Shown here: positions 1 through 10,280 of the stretch, piece by piece | Layout of the letters: each line of letters begins with the position of its first letter | Position numbering within the stretch: the first letter of the stretch is position 1 | Origin: Oxytricha trifallax | Lineage: Eukaryota > Ciliophora > Spirotrichea > Sporadotrichida > Oxytrichidae | Assembly (NCBI GenBank): GCA_000711775.1 | Contig: ARYC01000579.1 | Coordinates: forward strand, 1-64,000 | Direction of reading: 5' to 3' | DNA length: 64,000 nt | Notes under the pieces: model-generated | What the model was told of the DNA's origin: nothing | The model's database searches: none | What the model saw: the letters and a program-made list of their open reading frames with translations, nothing else | Translations under genes and position numbers: made by a program

Positions 1-121
1 TTGCTATAGACGTATAATTCAGAACAGGCTTGAGTTATTCACTATATTCATCACATCCATATCGCAACTTAAACAATAAATCTATAAACTCACTATCATA
101 AACTGACCCCAGACCTCTCAT
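1..121 (-). CDS. TBE transposase, N-terminal 40 residues (partial)
   Basis: An open frame starts at an ATG on the minus strand (bases 119-121) and leaves the window. It reads LGSVYDSEFIDLLFKLRYG, then CDEYSEQLKPVLNYTSIA, with one TAA read as glutamine. It aligns without gaps to the N-terminus of the transposase at 50116-51177 (FGSIYDEEYLDLVFELRYG, then EQVKPVLNYKSIA). This is the region before the helix-turn-helix and catalytic core of the TBE DDE transposase. The visible part has no stop or frameshift, so the gene could be intact outside the window. It resembles the outer element of the nested pair more than the inner one. Confidence 0.75.
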
Positions 122-259
122 AAACTCACTTAAATTATTAATATTTAAACATTAGACCCCTACATAAACCCTATTAAAACCCTAATAAAGTAAGAACTAT
201 TAGTCTACTTTCATCAATCAAAATCTAAATCAAACTAGTGAAAAGATTTTGGGGTTTTA
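1..259 (-). mobile_element. TBE transposon, right end (partial)
   Basis: This is the terminal part of a TBE-type element cut by the window start. The last bases, near 248-259, read TTTTGGGGTTTTA, matching the telomere-like terminal repeat seen at the ends of the better TBE copies, and an ATT follows as a possible 3-bp target duplication. The repeat between the gene and the end is degraded (ACCCCTACATAAACCC instead of the usual sequence). The gene order, with the transposase N-terminus next to this end and pointing away from it, is the same as in the elements at 43081-51258. Confidence 0.75.
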
Positions 260-262
260 ATT

Positions 263-1407
263 AAATATCAATAATTAATCTTCAAGCTAATAAAAACCAA
301 TTTATTTCATATTGGAACAACAATTATTGAATAAACTTAAATAATCAAGATAATTCGATAAATTTAAATTATGTAAAGATGAACATTATACTTATAAATT
401 TTATAGTCAATTAATTGCTTTAATAGGCATGTTTCATTATATTCATAATGTATAATGGGAAATTGCTAAGTTTAAATAAAAAATAAAATCTATTATAATA
501 AATGATAAGATAAGAGGATGTTGCTAGTTATTTACTGAAATTCGTAAGTTTCAAAAGAATATATGAAATATCTATATTTCAGCAAAACTTACTAGCAGGA
601 AACACAGTGACACTGAACTTAGGACTTGAGAAGCAAAAGCTGAAAAGATATAAATTAAAGAAAGAATGGCTAGATGGAAGAAAATATGATGGGGAATATA
701 ATGCTTGTAGAGCTGTTTGTAGATACTATCTTCGTTATAGTCTATACTCATTCATATTCCTTATATCTATTTAAAAATTAATTTAAAAATTATTAATTAA
801 TTTTATTATTATATTGATGATGATGATGATTATGGTAATGAAATGAAAGTGTTAGATAATTTTAGAGGTCTTTCATAAAATTAAAAAGTTTATTAGTTTT
901 TAAGTGTAATATTTAATTAAATTCTTTTACTGAAAAATAAAAAAAATTTGCATCTTCTTGGTTAATTATATACATATATTTATTAAATGACATTAATAAT
1001 TCTATATGTTAAATAAATTTTTTGTATAATTAATATATTATTTAAATATCATATTATTGATTAATTTAAATTTGCTGAAGTTGAATAAGAAATATCTGTT
1101 TATTCTAGCTTTATTAAATCATTAAAGTATGTGATATAGGTTTATTAAGAAAAGATCAATTCTCTTTCAATTATTTCTAATTTAATCATATAGTTTATTA
1201 TTTAATGAATTGCCTTTATATATTTTGACTTGAAAAGATCAATTGAACTTCATGCTTTATAAAGAACAATATTTCATCCCTCAATTTAATATTAAACTAA
1301 CATATTCAGTTGTATTGCACTGTTTTAAAGAAATTTAACGTTTTAAAGACTACTGTAATTTAACAACCACTTGCTTCATAATTCTATTATAGTCAATGGA
1401 ACTTAAC
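263..1407. other. AT-rich non-coding germline DNA
   Basis: No protein homology or structured element was recognised. The only simple repeat is a short (GAT)n run near 814-830. It is likely eliminated (micronucleus-limited) DNA. Confidence 0.5.
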
Positions 1408-1410
1408 AAT

Positions 1411-2447
1411 ATTGCTAAAATAGATAATATTAGGAAATTTAAGAAATAAAAATTCCTTTAATTATTATTGGTAATTTAAAAACGGTTCAAACTGTACCAT
1501 TGTATTGATCTAGGATTTTAATTGCAAATTGTACCAAAATAAATAAATGTTTAATTAAATAAATAATTAAATTATAACAAAATGAATGCTGAAATGGGTG
1601 GCAGTGCATCCCTCTTTATAAGTGAGCTCGATAGAATCACCAATAAAACTATCACATTCAGTTGAAATGGAAATGTAAAGACAGAAGATTGACCAAACGC
1701 CAAACGAGCGACATATTTTTGTGCTCTAAATTCAGACGGAAGATAAAAATTAAATTTACGCTAGAGTAGTTGAAGCAGTCTCCAGCAATACCAATAGACT
1801 TAGCAATAACCTTATTTTCCAATGCTCAGCTTCCAAGCCGCAAAGATTGAACCTGAGTGAAATGGACAGAAAGTCGTTATAGAATGCTACAGGCAGAATT
1901 CATGATTAAGACGCAGAGGCAGGATGATAAATTTACTTTCAGCGAGTTTGAGCTAGCAGTGTACTTGAAAAAAACGGTTGATAGATGATGGTGACCTAGA
2001 GATGATGATCGAGGAACGGACAATAATTGATGGTGCAAAAGAGGAGGAAGCAGAGCAGAACGTGGATTGAGAAAAGTGATGAAGAGTGCAGGTTAAATTT
2101 AATAGCTACAAGTGCATCATATATAATTCCAAAAAAAAAGATGTTTAATTAAATATATATTTATTTTGGTACAATTTGCAATTAAAAAAAACTAAATTCC
2201 TAGATCAATACAATGGTACAATTTGAACCGTTTTTAAATTACGCCCTAATATTTAAAATACTTTTAGTACAATGGTACAATTCTATAATTTGGTCATAAT
2301 TAATTTTAATATTACTTATTACAATTAAAAGTGTATCAAATAAAATAATGATTATAGTTAAATGTATTAAGTGTCAGTTAAGATTACCAATAATAATTAA
2401 AGGAATTTTTATTTCTTAAATTTCCTAATATTATGTATTTTAGCAAT
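1411..2447. mobile_element. TIR element with coding-like core
   Basis: Long terminal inverted repeats bound this element. The left arm (1411-1575) begins ATTGCTAAAATAGATAATAT. The right arm (about 2140-2447) is its reverse complement, with an extra ~110-bp AT-rich stretch inserted. AAT flanks both ends (1408-1410 and 2448-2450), which fits the 3-bp ANT duplication used by TBE/Tc1-type transposases. The arms contain TGGTACAATTTG-type motifs. The core at 1580-2110 is clearly richer in GC than its surroundings. It could be a non-autonomous element mobilised by a TBE-like transposase or one that captured a gene piece. Confidence 0.65.
1585..2090 (+). pseudogene. Unidentified coding-like patch inside the TIR element
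   Basis: I do not recognise this protein. Around 1870-2090 the plus strand reads as plausible protein with a one-base frame change in a run of seven A near 1968. The first part contains RYRMLQAEFMIKTQRQ, then KFTFSEFELAVYLKK. The second part contains DDGDLEMMIEERTIIDGAKE and ends EEEAEQNVD before TGA. A separate short frame at 1581 starts MNAEMGGSASLF and stops after 27 codons. Amino-acid composition is much less AT-driven than in neighbouring DNA. It may be a decayed captured gene or a macronuclear-destined segment; no function is claimed. Confidence 0.35.
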
Positions 2448-2450
2448 AAT

Positions 2451-3480
2451 GGGTAGTCATTCAACGAATAATGTTTATAATATAATGAAATGATTATAAA
2501 TTGTTAGTTACAAACTATAAAAGACTGAAAAACACTTTACAAGGAAATTATTAAAGCATATACAAAGTCATATCACATAAGCTGGTAGCATTTATAAGAA
2601 AAAAATCTAAATTACAGCATATTTGAGGTTAAAACTGTCAGGAGTTGTGAATATTTTGGATTAAGACTTTAAAGAGAGCTATAAGGAATAGGAATACTCA
2701 TATAATTGGTCAAATGGTAATACATCAATATATTAATGGAAAATATGATTTAGATAATGTTGTATTTAATTAATTAAGCAGCAGAGTATTTCAAAATTTC
2801 AATGATTGTAAATGATTATTTCTAATATAAATAATTCTACTTCTTATTTTCTCTGTTATTCACATTAATATCATATTCGGCGCAAATTAAGAGCATATAA
2901 TTATCATAATCTTTATTTCTATGATTGAATTCTTGCAATATCAACCCCTATCTCTTGTATTTAATTGCAAATTTAAACCTATTACTTTATTACTAACTGA
3001 GATTTCTTGAATAACGAAAATAGTCTAATTAATTTATATTAGTTTATTTTTAAGTTTGGGAAAACTCAAATTTAGCTTCTTTTATAATTTAATTATTCGA
3101 TTTAGTGATATTAATAAATATGATTCCTTAAAGTTAGAAGAGTTAGTTAAACAATACACATAAGTAATATTGCATATTTTACCGATAAATTATTTTAAAA
3201 ACACTGATTAATTTTATCAGAATTTATCTTAATTTTATGCTTCTTAAAAAATATTATATTGAAAATAATCATTTCAATAATCTTATAATTCAAATAAGTA
3301 AATATATATTCAAATCATATTGTGGATCATATATTGTCAATCAATATTTTTAATTTAAAAGTTTATTCTTCCATTCTCTATTCAGCACATCCATAATTAT
3401 TATAAGTCATCATAAGTTAATCATATCCTCACTAATATCTTAAATACCCATCTTGTTCATACTTAGTTAATACTTTTTAA
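2451..3480. other. AT-rich non-coding germline DNA
   Basis: I saw no recognisable gene, inverted repeat or tandem repeat. Confidence 0.45.
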
Positions 3481-3484
3481 AGAA

Positions 3485-4009
3485 TGTTATTTGTTAGCTA
3501 TTTTAGTATTAGGTTAGTAGATAGTATTGCAACTTTTGCATAAATTTGCTTTTAAATTGATTAAACTCTCTGAACTTATGCTTATTAACAGCAAATTCCA
3601 AGATAAGTAAAGGTCCCTAATAAATCCAAATTTTAATCCTATTTTGTATATTGAGCTAAATATTTATGTATTTATACCTTGAGTTAGAATTAAAAGTTGA
3701 AATGTTTTTCCTAGTACAGAATATTTGTAGCTGTAGATAAATACTTTAAAGACATCTTCTTGATCAATAAGAATTTTATCTGGCTTCATGTCTCTTTTCC
3801 ATTTACCAATATGTTGTAACTATTTAATGCTATGTAAAATTTCTGATATTGCAAGTCTAAGAGTTGGATTCATCGAATTTTACATCAAAAAAGTATTTTA
3901 GATTAGAGTCATAATTTCTAGTTATTAGTGTTAATTCATACCTAATACTTTAGCTGAAACTATTCATTCTAATGCATCAGCTTATGGTCTTTGAGCAGTT
4001 TTAAACACT
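3485..4009 (-). pseudogene. Degenerate protein-kinase-like fragment
   Basis: The minus strand has a long frame with TAA/TAG read as Gln. It includes NPTLRLAISEILHSIKQLQ followed by KRDMKPDKILID. The first part resembles the end of a kinase C-lobe (NP..R....EIL). The KRDMKPDKIL stretch resembles a catalytic-loop HRDLKPENIL with the His replaced. The two motifs are in the wrong order for one kinase domain, so one of the matches may be chance. The foldback element at 4013-4430 sits immediately upstream. Assignment to a family is weak. Confidence 0.25.
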
Positions 4010-4012
4010 ACT

Positions 4013-4430
4013 ATTGTAGGAATACATTTGATTTGGGAAAATAATTTATAATTCAAATATTAAAATATTAAATTCTTGGCAGTTAACTTTCTGGAAACCC
4101 TGACAATATGGTACTTGTTCGATAGAGAATTCAAAATTAGCTGGACTTTACTATTGGCGGTACCTCTCTATCGCATTCCTGAAGCTAGTTAACTCGACTT
4201 TAATTATAGGTGATTTTTTTAGTTTTTTTTATTGCAGAAATTAAAGTCGAGTTAACTCGCTTCAGGAATGCGATAGAGGGATACCGCCAATAGTAAAGTC
4301 CAGCTAATTTTGAATTCTCTATCGAACAAGTACCATATTGTCAGGGTTTCCAGAAAGTTAACTGCCAAGAATTTAAATAATTATAAATTCAATTTAAAAT
4401 ATTTTCCCAAATCAAATGTATTCCTACAAT
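4013..4430. mobile_element. Foldback (palindromic) element, 418 bp, ACT duplication
   Basis: The two halves are near-perfect reverse complements. The left half runs from ATTGTAGGAATACATTTGAT, and the right half ends ATCAAATGTATTCCTACAAT. A short A/T-rich loop lies around 4210-4240. The trinucleotide ACT is present on both sides (4010-4012 and 4431-4433), consistent with an ANT target duplication. The inner arm contains the distinctive AGTTAACTCGACTTTAAT. There is no coding capacity, so it must be non-autonomous. Confidence 0.85.
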
Positions 4431-4433
4431 ACT

Positions 4434-5760
4434 GATTCCATAATTCAAAATAAAGAAGTCTATTATTGGTAATTTGTCAAACTTATAGGTCTGATAACAT
4501 TAATTCAAACTCCTGCAGTCAAATTTTGCTTTCTAAATGATTCAATTGGAATCCGTTAATCTTAAACTTTTTGAATCAATTCATATATTAAAAAAAAACC
4601 CCCAAGTAGTAACTAAATGTTATATTCCTTATTTTTTGTTATTATTTAATTTATTATTATTTAAATTAACTAAGTAAATTTTATAATATCTAAACAAATC
4701 TTCATCCTATTCTGTTTATTCTCAATTTAACATCAACACTTATTTATTAATTTAAAAGTTGTCATCACAGTTATACTAATATGTATTAATCATGTACTTT
4801 TTAAGATCCTAGCCTTTAATATGTCCTATGTTAATTATAATGATTTAACAAAATTAACCTTTGGTATATTTTCATTTACATTAGCTCTTATTAGCTGTGA
4901 TTTGTAAAATATTTAACTAATTTTTCATTTAATTCTTTTGATTGGAACTTGCATTACGCATTTTAAAATATATTTTTGAATAAGTTTGCTTATTTAAAAG
5001 AACTTTCCCTTTTAAGTTTGATGATTCCTGGAATTTGTTTAAAACTAAACTTCCTAGTATACTTTTTCATATTTGTTGAATATTTTTACATACTAATGCT
5101 GCTCTTTACTATTTTAATCATACTTAAACTCTTTCCACCATAACATGAACTTTAATACTGTGAACTAATTTCAAAAATGCCACATAATTTGTTGATCATT
5201 TTCCTAAACTAGCCAATTCTCTTCTATTGTTTAACTTTTAACTTTTTATCAATTCTTAAATCAGTCGCTGTTGAAAAAACTTTACGTAATATTAATTTAA
5301 TTAAAATTTTATTTTATTTATTATTAAACAAAAAATAAATCATTTTATTCAAGACTTATAAGTATTTTTTAAATTAAAAGTTTAAACATTCGTCCGTAAC
5401 TACTTTTCTATAACTAGTTATTGACAGAGATTTTATGCATAAAAATTATTATTAATGATTATTAGTTAAAGGTTTAAATATAATTTAGATAAAAATATAT
5501 CAGCAAATCAATAGTTTTATAATTGGAGCTTAAATCATTTTAGATATAGTCAATTTTAAAAAGAATTATTCTTAATTGGTTTAACTAGTTATAATAAATA
5601 ATCTTCCACCAATTTTATTATTATAATAATTTCTCAAGTTTTGTAACTTATTTTAGATTAGTATAATTATTTAAATTTTAATTAGAATGTTGTTGTTGTT
5701 TAATGAGTAATCTCAAATTAATATATTTAACAATTCACTGTTTAATACTAAAATCAAACC
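4434..5760. other. AT-rich non-coding germline DNA
   Basis: Nothing identifiable was found apart from A/T homopolymer runs such as the A/C run near 4590-4604. Confidence 0.45.
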
Positions 5761-5761
5761 A

Positions 5762-6098
5762 TCAATCTTAGTCGTGACGTAGACGTGTCTGAAGTGAGTT
5801 GACGTGGCAATCAATAACGTGGCAAATCGGAAACTAGAAAAACTCCCAAAAATCACCTCTCCCCCACTCCATTTCACTCTGTAATCAAGATGCATGCGAG
5901 ATTAGACCCTAGCGAACTAGAAGTATCTCCCACAGAGCTCGCAGAATGTAAACAATTAAAGGGAGGTCTGGAGAAAACTCTTACCCGGTTCCACCGCTGC
6001 TGAGATAGTAGTCTCTGTCCTTTCGCTGTGGTAGCCTTATTAACCCGACCAGGTGTGGGAGGAAAATCATTATCGTTGGCTTCTATGGTTCTCATCAT
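5762..6098 (-). CDS. Small two-exon gene candidate, unknown function
   Basis: On the minus strand, exon 1 (6098-5985) starts with ATGATG and encodes MMRTIEANDNDFPPTPGRVN, then KATTAKGQRLLSQQRWNR. A consensus-looking intron follows (5984-5879, 106 nt), starting GTAAGA and ending TTGATTACAG. Exon 2 (5878-5762) continues in phase with SEMEWGRGDFWEFFQFP, uses TAG and TAA as Gln, and stops at TGA, giving 76 residues. GC content is well above the flanking DNA. An in-frame TGA lies 24 bases upstream of the first ATG, supporting that start. The protein was not recognised. It may be a macronuclear-destined segment; a retained intron or chance open frames are the alternatives. Confidence 0.45.
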
Positions 6099-6375
6099 TT
6101 CACTTTTAAAGGCTGAGCACCACCTTCATCCTGCTCCCTCTTACCTAGGAAGCTGAACTCACGCTAGGTAGCTCATCTAATGCAGGGAAATCCTTAACGT
6201 GCAGACGATTCGAGGAGTCTAGAATCTGACAGATTGAATCCCGCCGACTGGCCCCTAATGCGGTGAACCCATTAACCCCTTGCCTACCCTCAGCAGGCCT
6301 TAGTGTAATAGAAAGCTCTATTAGAAAGTCCTAAGTGAGATTGGTATCCCTTAGCATCTAACTTTCTATTTTAAT
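6099..6375. other. GC-elevated block upstream of the 5762-6098 gene
   Basis: This stretch is distinctly richer in GC than the surrounding DNA. On the minus strand one frame is open for about 70 codons with TAA/TAG as Gln (for example VGKGLMGSPHQGPVGGIQSV) before a TGA near 6155. It could be leader, promoter and upstream exon of the adjacent gene candidate. No specific motif was identified. Confidence 0.3.
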
Positions 6376-6659
6376 AATAATTAGAATGTTGAACTCGGAT
6401 AATTAATAGACATTAAATTTTTAAGCAGTGATGCTCAGACTTTTGAAGAGCGGTCAAGTTCCAAATAGGATTGGATCACATTTCTCAAATATCACAGTAT
6501 AGGTGAATAGTTAATTATTGTTTTAAAGGCTACTGATTGCCTAAATATAAAAAATACAAGCATGAGGTTCATTAAGGATTTTATCTTCAAGTCTGTAAGC
6601 AACTCATAAAACAGAAAGATATAAACAAAATAAATGCAACCCATTATTAATAGTTGAAA

Positions 6660-6910
6660 GGGGAAAAGATCTTGATTCAAGTTAAAGAAGACACTTATCT
6701 GTTAAGGGCACTTTAACTATTACAATAACTAAAATTTTGCACCAAAGAGAGTTCTTTTCAATATAGTAGGCTACTTGGCCCCTGAGTATCTAGTGAATAT
6801 AGTTACCGAATAAAATAAAATCAGGAATCAGACATAGATAAGCGACTAGCAGGAACAATTACTATTAGAGGATTTGCTTAAGGAGATTCAGTAAGACCCT
6901 TTCTTTTCAA
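6660..6910 (+). pseudogene. Protein kinase activation-loop fragment
   Basis: A plus-strand frame reads NQNFAPKRVLFNIVGYLAPE, then YLVNIVTEQNKI. This matches the kinase stretch from the DFG region (here NFA) to the APE motif (GYLAPEY). The frame is closed upstream by a TGA and no HRD loop can be seen in phase, so this is a decayed or truncated kinase. The DFN-type kinases of the nearby TBEs have a different activation segment (GTPGYFP), so it may derive from another kinase family. Confidence 0.4.
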
Positions 6911-7913
6911 GTAATTTAATTGAGTAATTTTATTTAGTTGTAATTATTTAAAATATTGATGTATTGTAAAGAGGAAAGAGCAGCTCATTGCTCAAAATTT
7001 CAATTAGTATTTGAGTTTTTTTAAAAATAATTTCTTATAAATTTATTAATTAAAGATTATTTAAGTAATATGATTGTTTTGGGTAATCCTGACTTATTTT
7101 AAAGTACCTATCAATGATTCTTATTATTTTTTGTTAGTCTACTTCATAAATAAAATTTTAAATAAAGTGGAAATTTTATAAATTTGAGTCTTAAAGTCGA
7201 CCTAACTTATCTCTTTCTCTACTTTTGTTTTATTATGGCAAACACCTCCTCAATACAATTTTAATAGGAAGAGTAGGGTGAGTTATACATTATTTACCTC
7301 CTATATATTATGACTTTTCCCTGACTAGCCTTGATTAAAGGACTCGCATATTGTTCATAAACAATACTACTTTTATCTTTTTTTTTATGTTTATAGTTAA
7401 TCAAGACACTCAAGATACTTTGGGATATTTATTTAATTCTAAGATAAATAATATTCTTCGATCCCTCTGGCTGCTAATACAGAGCATTAGTGCAATAATT
7501 GCTTTTAGTTATAACTAAATGATAATAAATTTATAGTCCGTCCCTTGGTCGTGAATGCATATGATTTAAAAAAGACTAGTCGATGTATTTTAGCTTTTAT
7601 TGTGAATGCCTGATTTTAGTAACTTGCTTAATGTTTGATATCTATTTACTTCGGTATTCTTATATTTTTATTGAGAGAAGTGGTAAGTGCTCGTTACTTA
7701 CTGATAATTAATTCCTAATTGATTATAAAGTTTTGTCAAACTGGAGGTACTTAACTTGAATCTAAGAATTGGTTATTGAATAGCACCACCCTCTGTAAAT
7801 TTTATTTGCATTTCTAAAGTTAGTCTTGCTCAGTCAAAAAATCTAGTTACTCATGATTAAGATTATCTTAAAGTTGAAGTCTTTTAGTTTGATTTTATAT
7901 CCCTCCTCCCAAT
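6911..7913. other. AT-rich DNA, no gene seen
   Basis: No homology or repeat structure was recognised in this stretch between the kinase fragment and the TBE. Confidence 0.4.
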
Positions 7914-8015
7914 CGAAACCCCAAAGCCCCTCAAAGAATTTTATAAGTGCTTTTATTTTTAGGGTATAGTTAGGGTCTTATTGGGGTTAGTAGAGAAATT
8001 AGGCTAATTTGCAAA

Positions 8016-8927
8016 ATGAGAAATAGAAATTTTAATTTTTAGTTCTGGTACTCAAAAGCATTAAGCAAGGAAAATAAAAGTTCTCTCACAACCATATTGA
8101 CTACCTCTGTGATTTTAAGACGCTTAAGTACTAGGCACACTTTACACTGGATTAACGAGCTATAATGTTTCATCGCAAGTTTCCTGACATGCGTATCTCG
8201 CCTTAGAATATAGCTAACTTTTATAGAAGAAATGGTATTACTTTTAAGATTGTCAACAGAGTGAAGAGAGTAAATGATTTTAAAGTGCTATTTTATAAAA
8301 ATAATTTAAACTGTTTATATTTATATATATGATTAAATGCAGAGAGCTATTGATAATAATATCAAGTTCATACATACAGATGAAGCTGTGTTTACTTTCA
8401 ACACCTTTATTAATAAGTCATTGTACAAAAAATTATGATAACATTGAATTTTATGAGTGAAGCGAAGGTTGTCACCCATGCAATTTTAGCTTGTATTAGC
8501 GAAGTTTCAAGCTTAGAATGCTATGTCATTCATCCTCGCTCAATTAAGTGAGAGTGGTATATTGATTTCTTACATAAACAAAGAGATAAATACAATAATA
8601 AAGAGATCATCTTTTTTGTTGATAACTTATCAGTTCATAAGACTAAGGAGTCTAAGAAAGCTTATGAAGAGTTAAACATAACTCCTTATACAACATTCCT
8701 TATAGCCCATAATTTAATGGAATCCCATAATTTAATGGAATAAAATTTTACTGGAGTTAAATCAAGAATTACTACAAGAATTTACTGTTGTATCATCTAA
8801 TATGTGATTTTCTAGTCTATACAGTAGACTTAATACAAAGTAGTTGCAAGAGAGTTAATTTAGATAAGATATGTGCAAGGAAAAAGATAATGAATGTTTA
8901 TTAATAAGTTATAGAGTTAAAGAATGA
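8016..8927 (+). pseudogene. TBE transposase pseudogene
   Basis: This is a relic of the 42-kDa TBE DDE transposase. Recognisable blocks are the helix-turn-helix-like stretch (MFHRKFPDMRISP near 8165), the first catalytic region reading FIHTDEAVFTFNTF, the second (IIFFVDNLSVHKTKESKKAY) and the C-terminal part around INYYKNLLLY-type sequence. It is broken by a deletion of most of the N-terminal ~70 codons, TGA codons (for example after CYVIHPRSIK) and several frameshifts. The 18-bp sequence CCCATAATTTAATGGAAT is duplicated near the third catalytic residue at 8707-8742. It cannot make an active enzyme. Confidence 0.85.
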
Positions 8928-8964
8928 AATAGTTCCCATATTAAATTAACACTTAAAAAGATTA

Positions 8965-9712
8965 GGCTTCTCTTTCTTTTCTTTTTTTATGGCTTGACAG
9001 GACCTAAGTTTCTTCTCTTCCTGCCATCTCCTGAATCAATATTCATATCTTTTTCCCTTTTTTTTCATGATAAAGTCTCTTGCTAATTTAATGAACTGTC
9101 TGCTATTTTCTATCTCTTTGAATTTTAGCATGCTCTTTCATTAGATATATCCCAGCGCCAGAATTTCCCTACAAAGTTAAATGTAAAAGCATGTATGAAA
9201 TATAAGGATGCTTCTTAAGTTTCTCTAGCCAAGCTGAGCTATTAAATATGTCTTGCTTCTTCTAGTCTTAGGAGAGATAGAATATCGTTTCTTAAGAGCT
9301 TCTTCAATAATTTCTCAGAGATACTCCTCTTTTATTGTACCAAGAACACCAAAGAACAAGTTCCTCTCTGGTAGTTTATTAGAGAGTTGCTTCTTGGTAG
9401 GAATGTAAACAACCACTTCCTCATCTTTCATAGCATCCTCATAACTATTAGTAACTGATAGTCTCAGGGTAGTTTGGAATTTCAATTTTTTTAATCGCTT
9501 TATTTTTAAATGCTTTCTTCTTCTCACAAAGTTTTCTTTCAAGAATGAAATTTTGGTACTTTCCATAAGGAATAAACCAACTTTATAATATTTTAATAGT
9601 CATCTAGAAAGAATAACATGCAAAGTGAGATATCGATAAAGATTCTCCTTGCTTCTAAATCTTGTGATCATTTCTTAAGCTTCAACCCTCTTCATAGCAG
9701 AGCTTAATAGAC
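8965..9712 (-). pseudogene. TBE 22-kDa protein pseudogene
   Basis: The best-preserved section (9315-9566) reads ESTKISFLKENF, then SVTNSYEDAMKDEEVVVYIP, then KLPERNLFFGVLGTIKEEYL, homologous to the intact 22-kDa ORF at 47100-47639. The N-terminal part (EAQEMITRFRSKENLYRYL) lies around 9690-9620 in another frame. The conserved 3' extension (EHAKIQRDRK, then ISKRLYHE) lies around 9130-9050, also frame-shifted. The function of this TBE protein family is not established. It lies between the transposase and kinase on the opposite strand, as in all TBEs here. Confidence 0.8.
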
Positions 9713-9899
9713 TCCGTCGTTGTTCCTTCTCTTCTTATTGAATTTCAAAATTTAATTTATAGAGTTCTGGATCCTACTGTTAAATATCTTAGTATTAAAT
9801 ATAGGTATCTTATAGGAGGTCAACCTGGTAAGGATACGTGGATAAAGTTGGCAAAAGCTGTAACAAACTTCAAAGATTGAGCTCCATTTTTATCAATTT

Positions 9900-10130
9900 C
9901 GTTCCTTTATATTAGTACTAAATTTGTTTAATTTTAGTACTGTACTAAATCTGTTTAGTTTTGATTAGTATCAATTTAATAGTACCAAAAACTTAATTAG
10001 TACCTAGTTTTAATCAAGTGAAATTTTAAAGGAAAAGTTCCAATCTGGTTCAAAAGCTGATTGGTACCGGTACTAACCTGAATTTTTTTAAAGTTGGTAC
10101 CAAAATTAAAAATATTAAGAATGAAATTAG
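9900..10130. promoter_or_regulatory. TBE divergent intergenic region with GTACYAA repeats
   Basis: Between the 22-kDa (-) and kinase (+) genes the motif GTACTAAAT/GGTACCAA and its complement recur about ten times, for example TTGGTACCAAAATTAAAA and TTAGTACTGTACTAAATC. The same array stands in the same place in the TBEs at 44947-49053 and 53915-57862. It is probably a bidirectional control region; binding by the element's own zinc-finger protein is only a guess. Confidence 0.5.
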
Positions 10131-10280
10131 AAAAGTTATAGATATAAAACTAAGGATAAATATGAACTCTAACACCTCTAAATCAACAATTTTTACTGCA
10201 GTGTCAACTCCAACAAATAGTTGCTATAACTTAAGAGGTTATTAAAGCTTTATAATGGAAATTCAAGTTTGTATTTAAAC

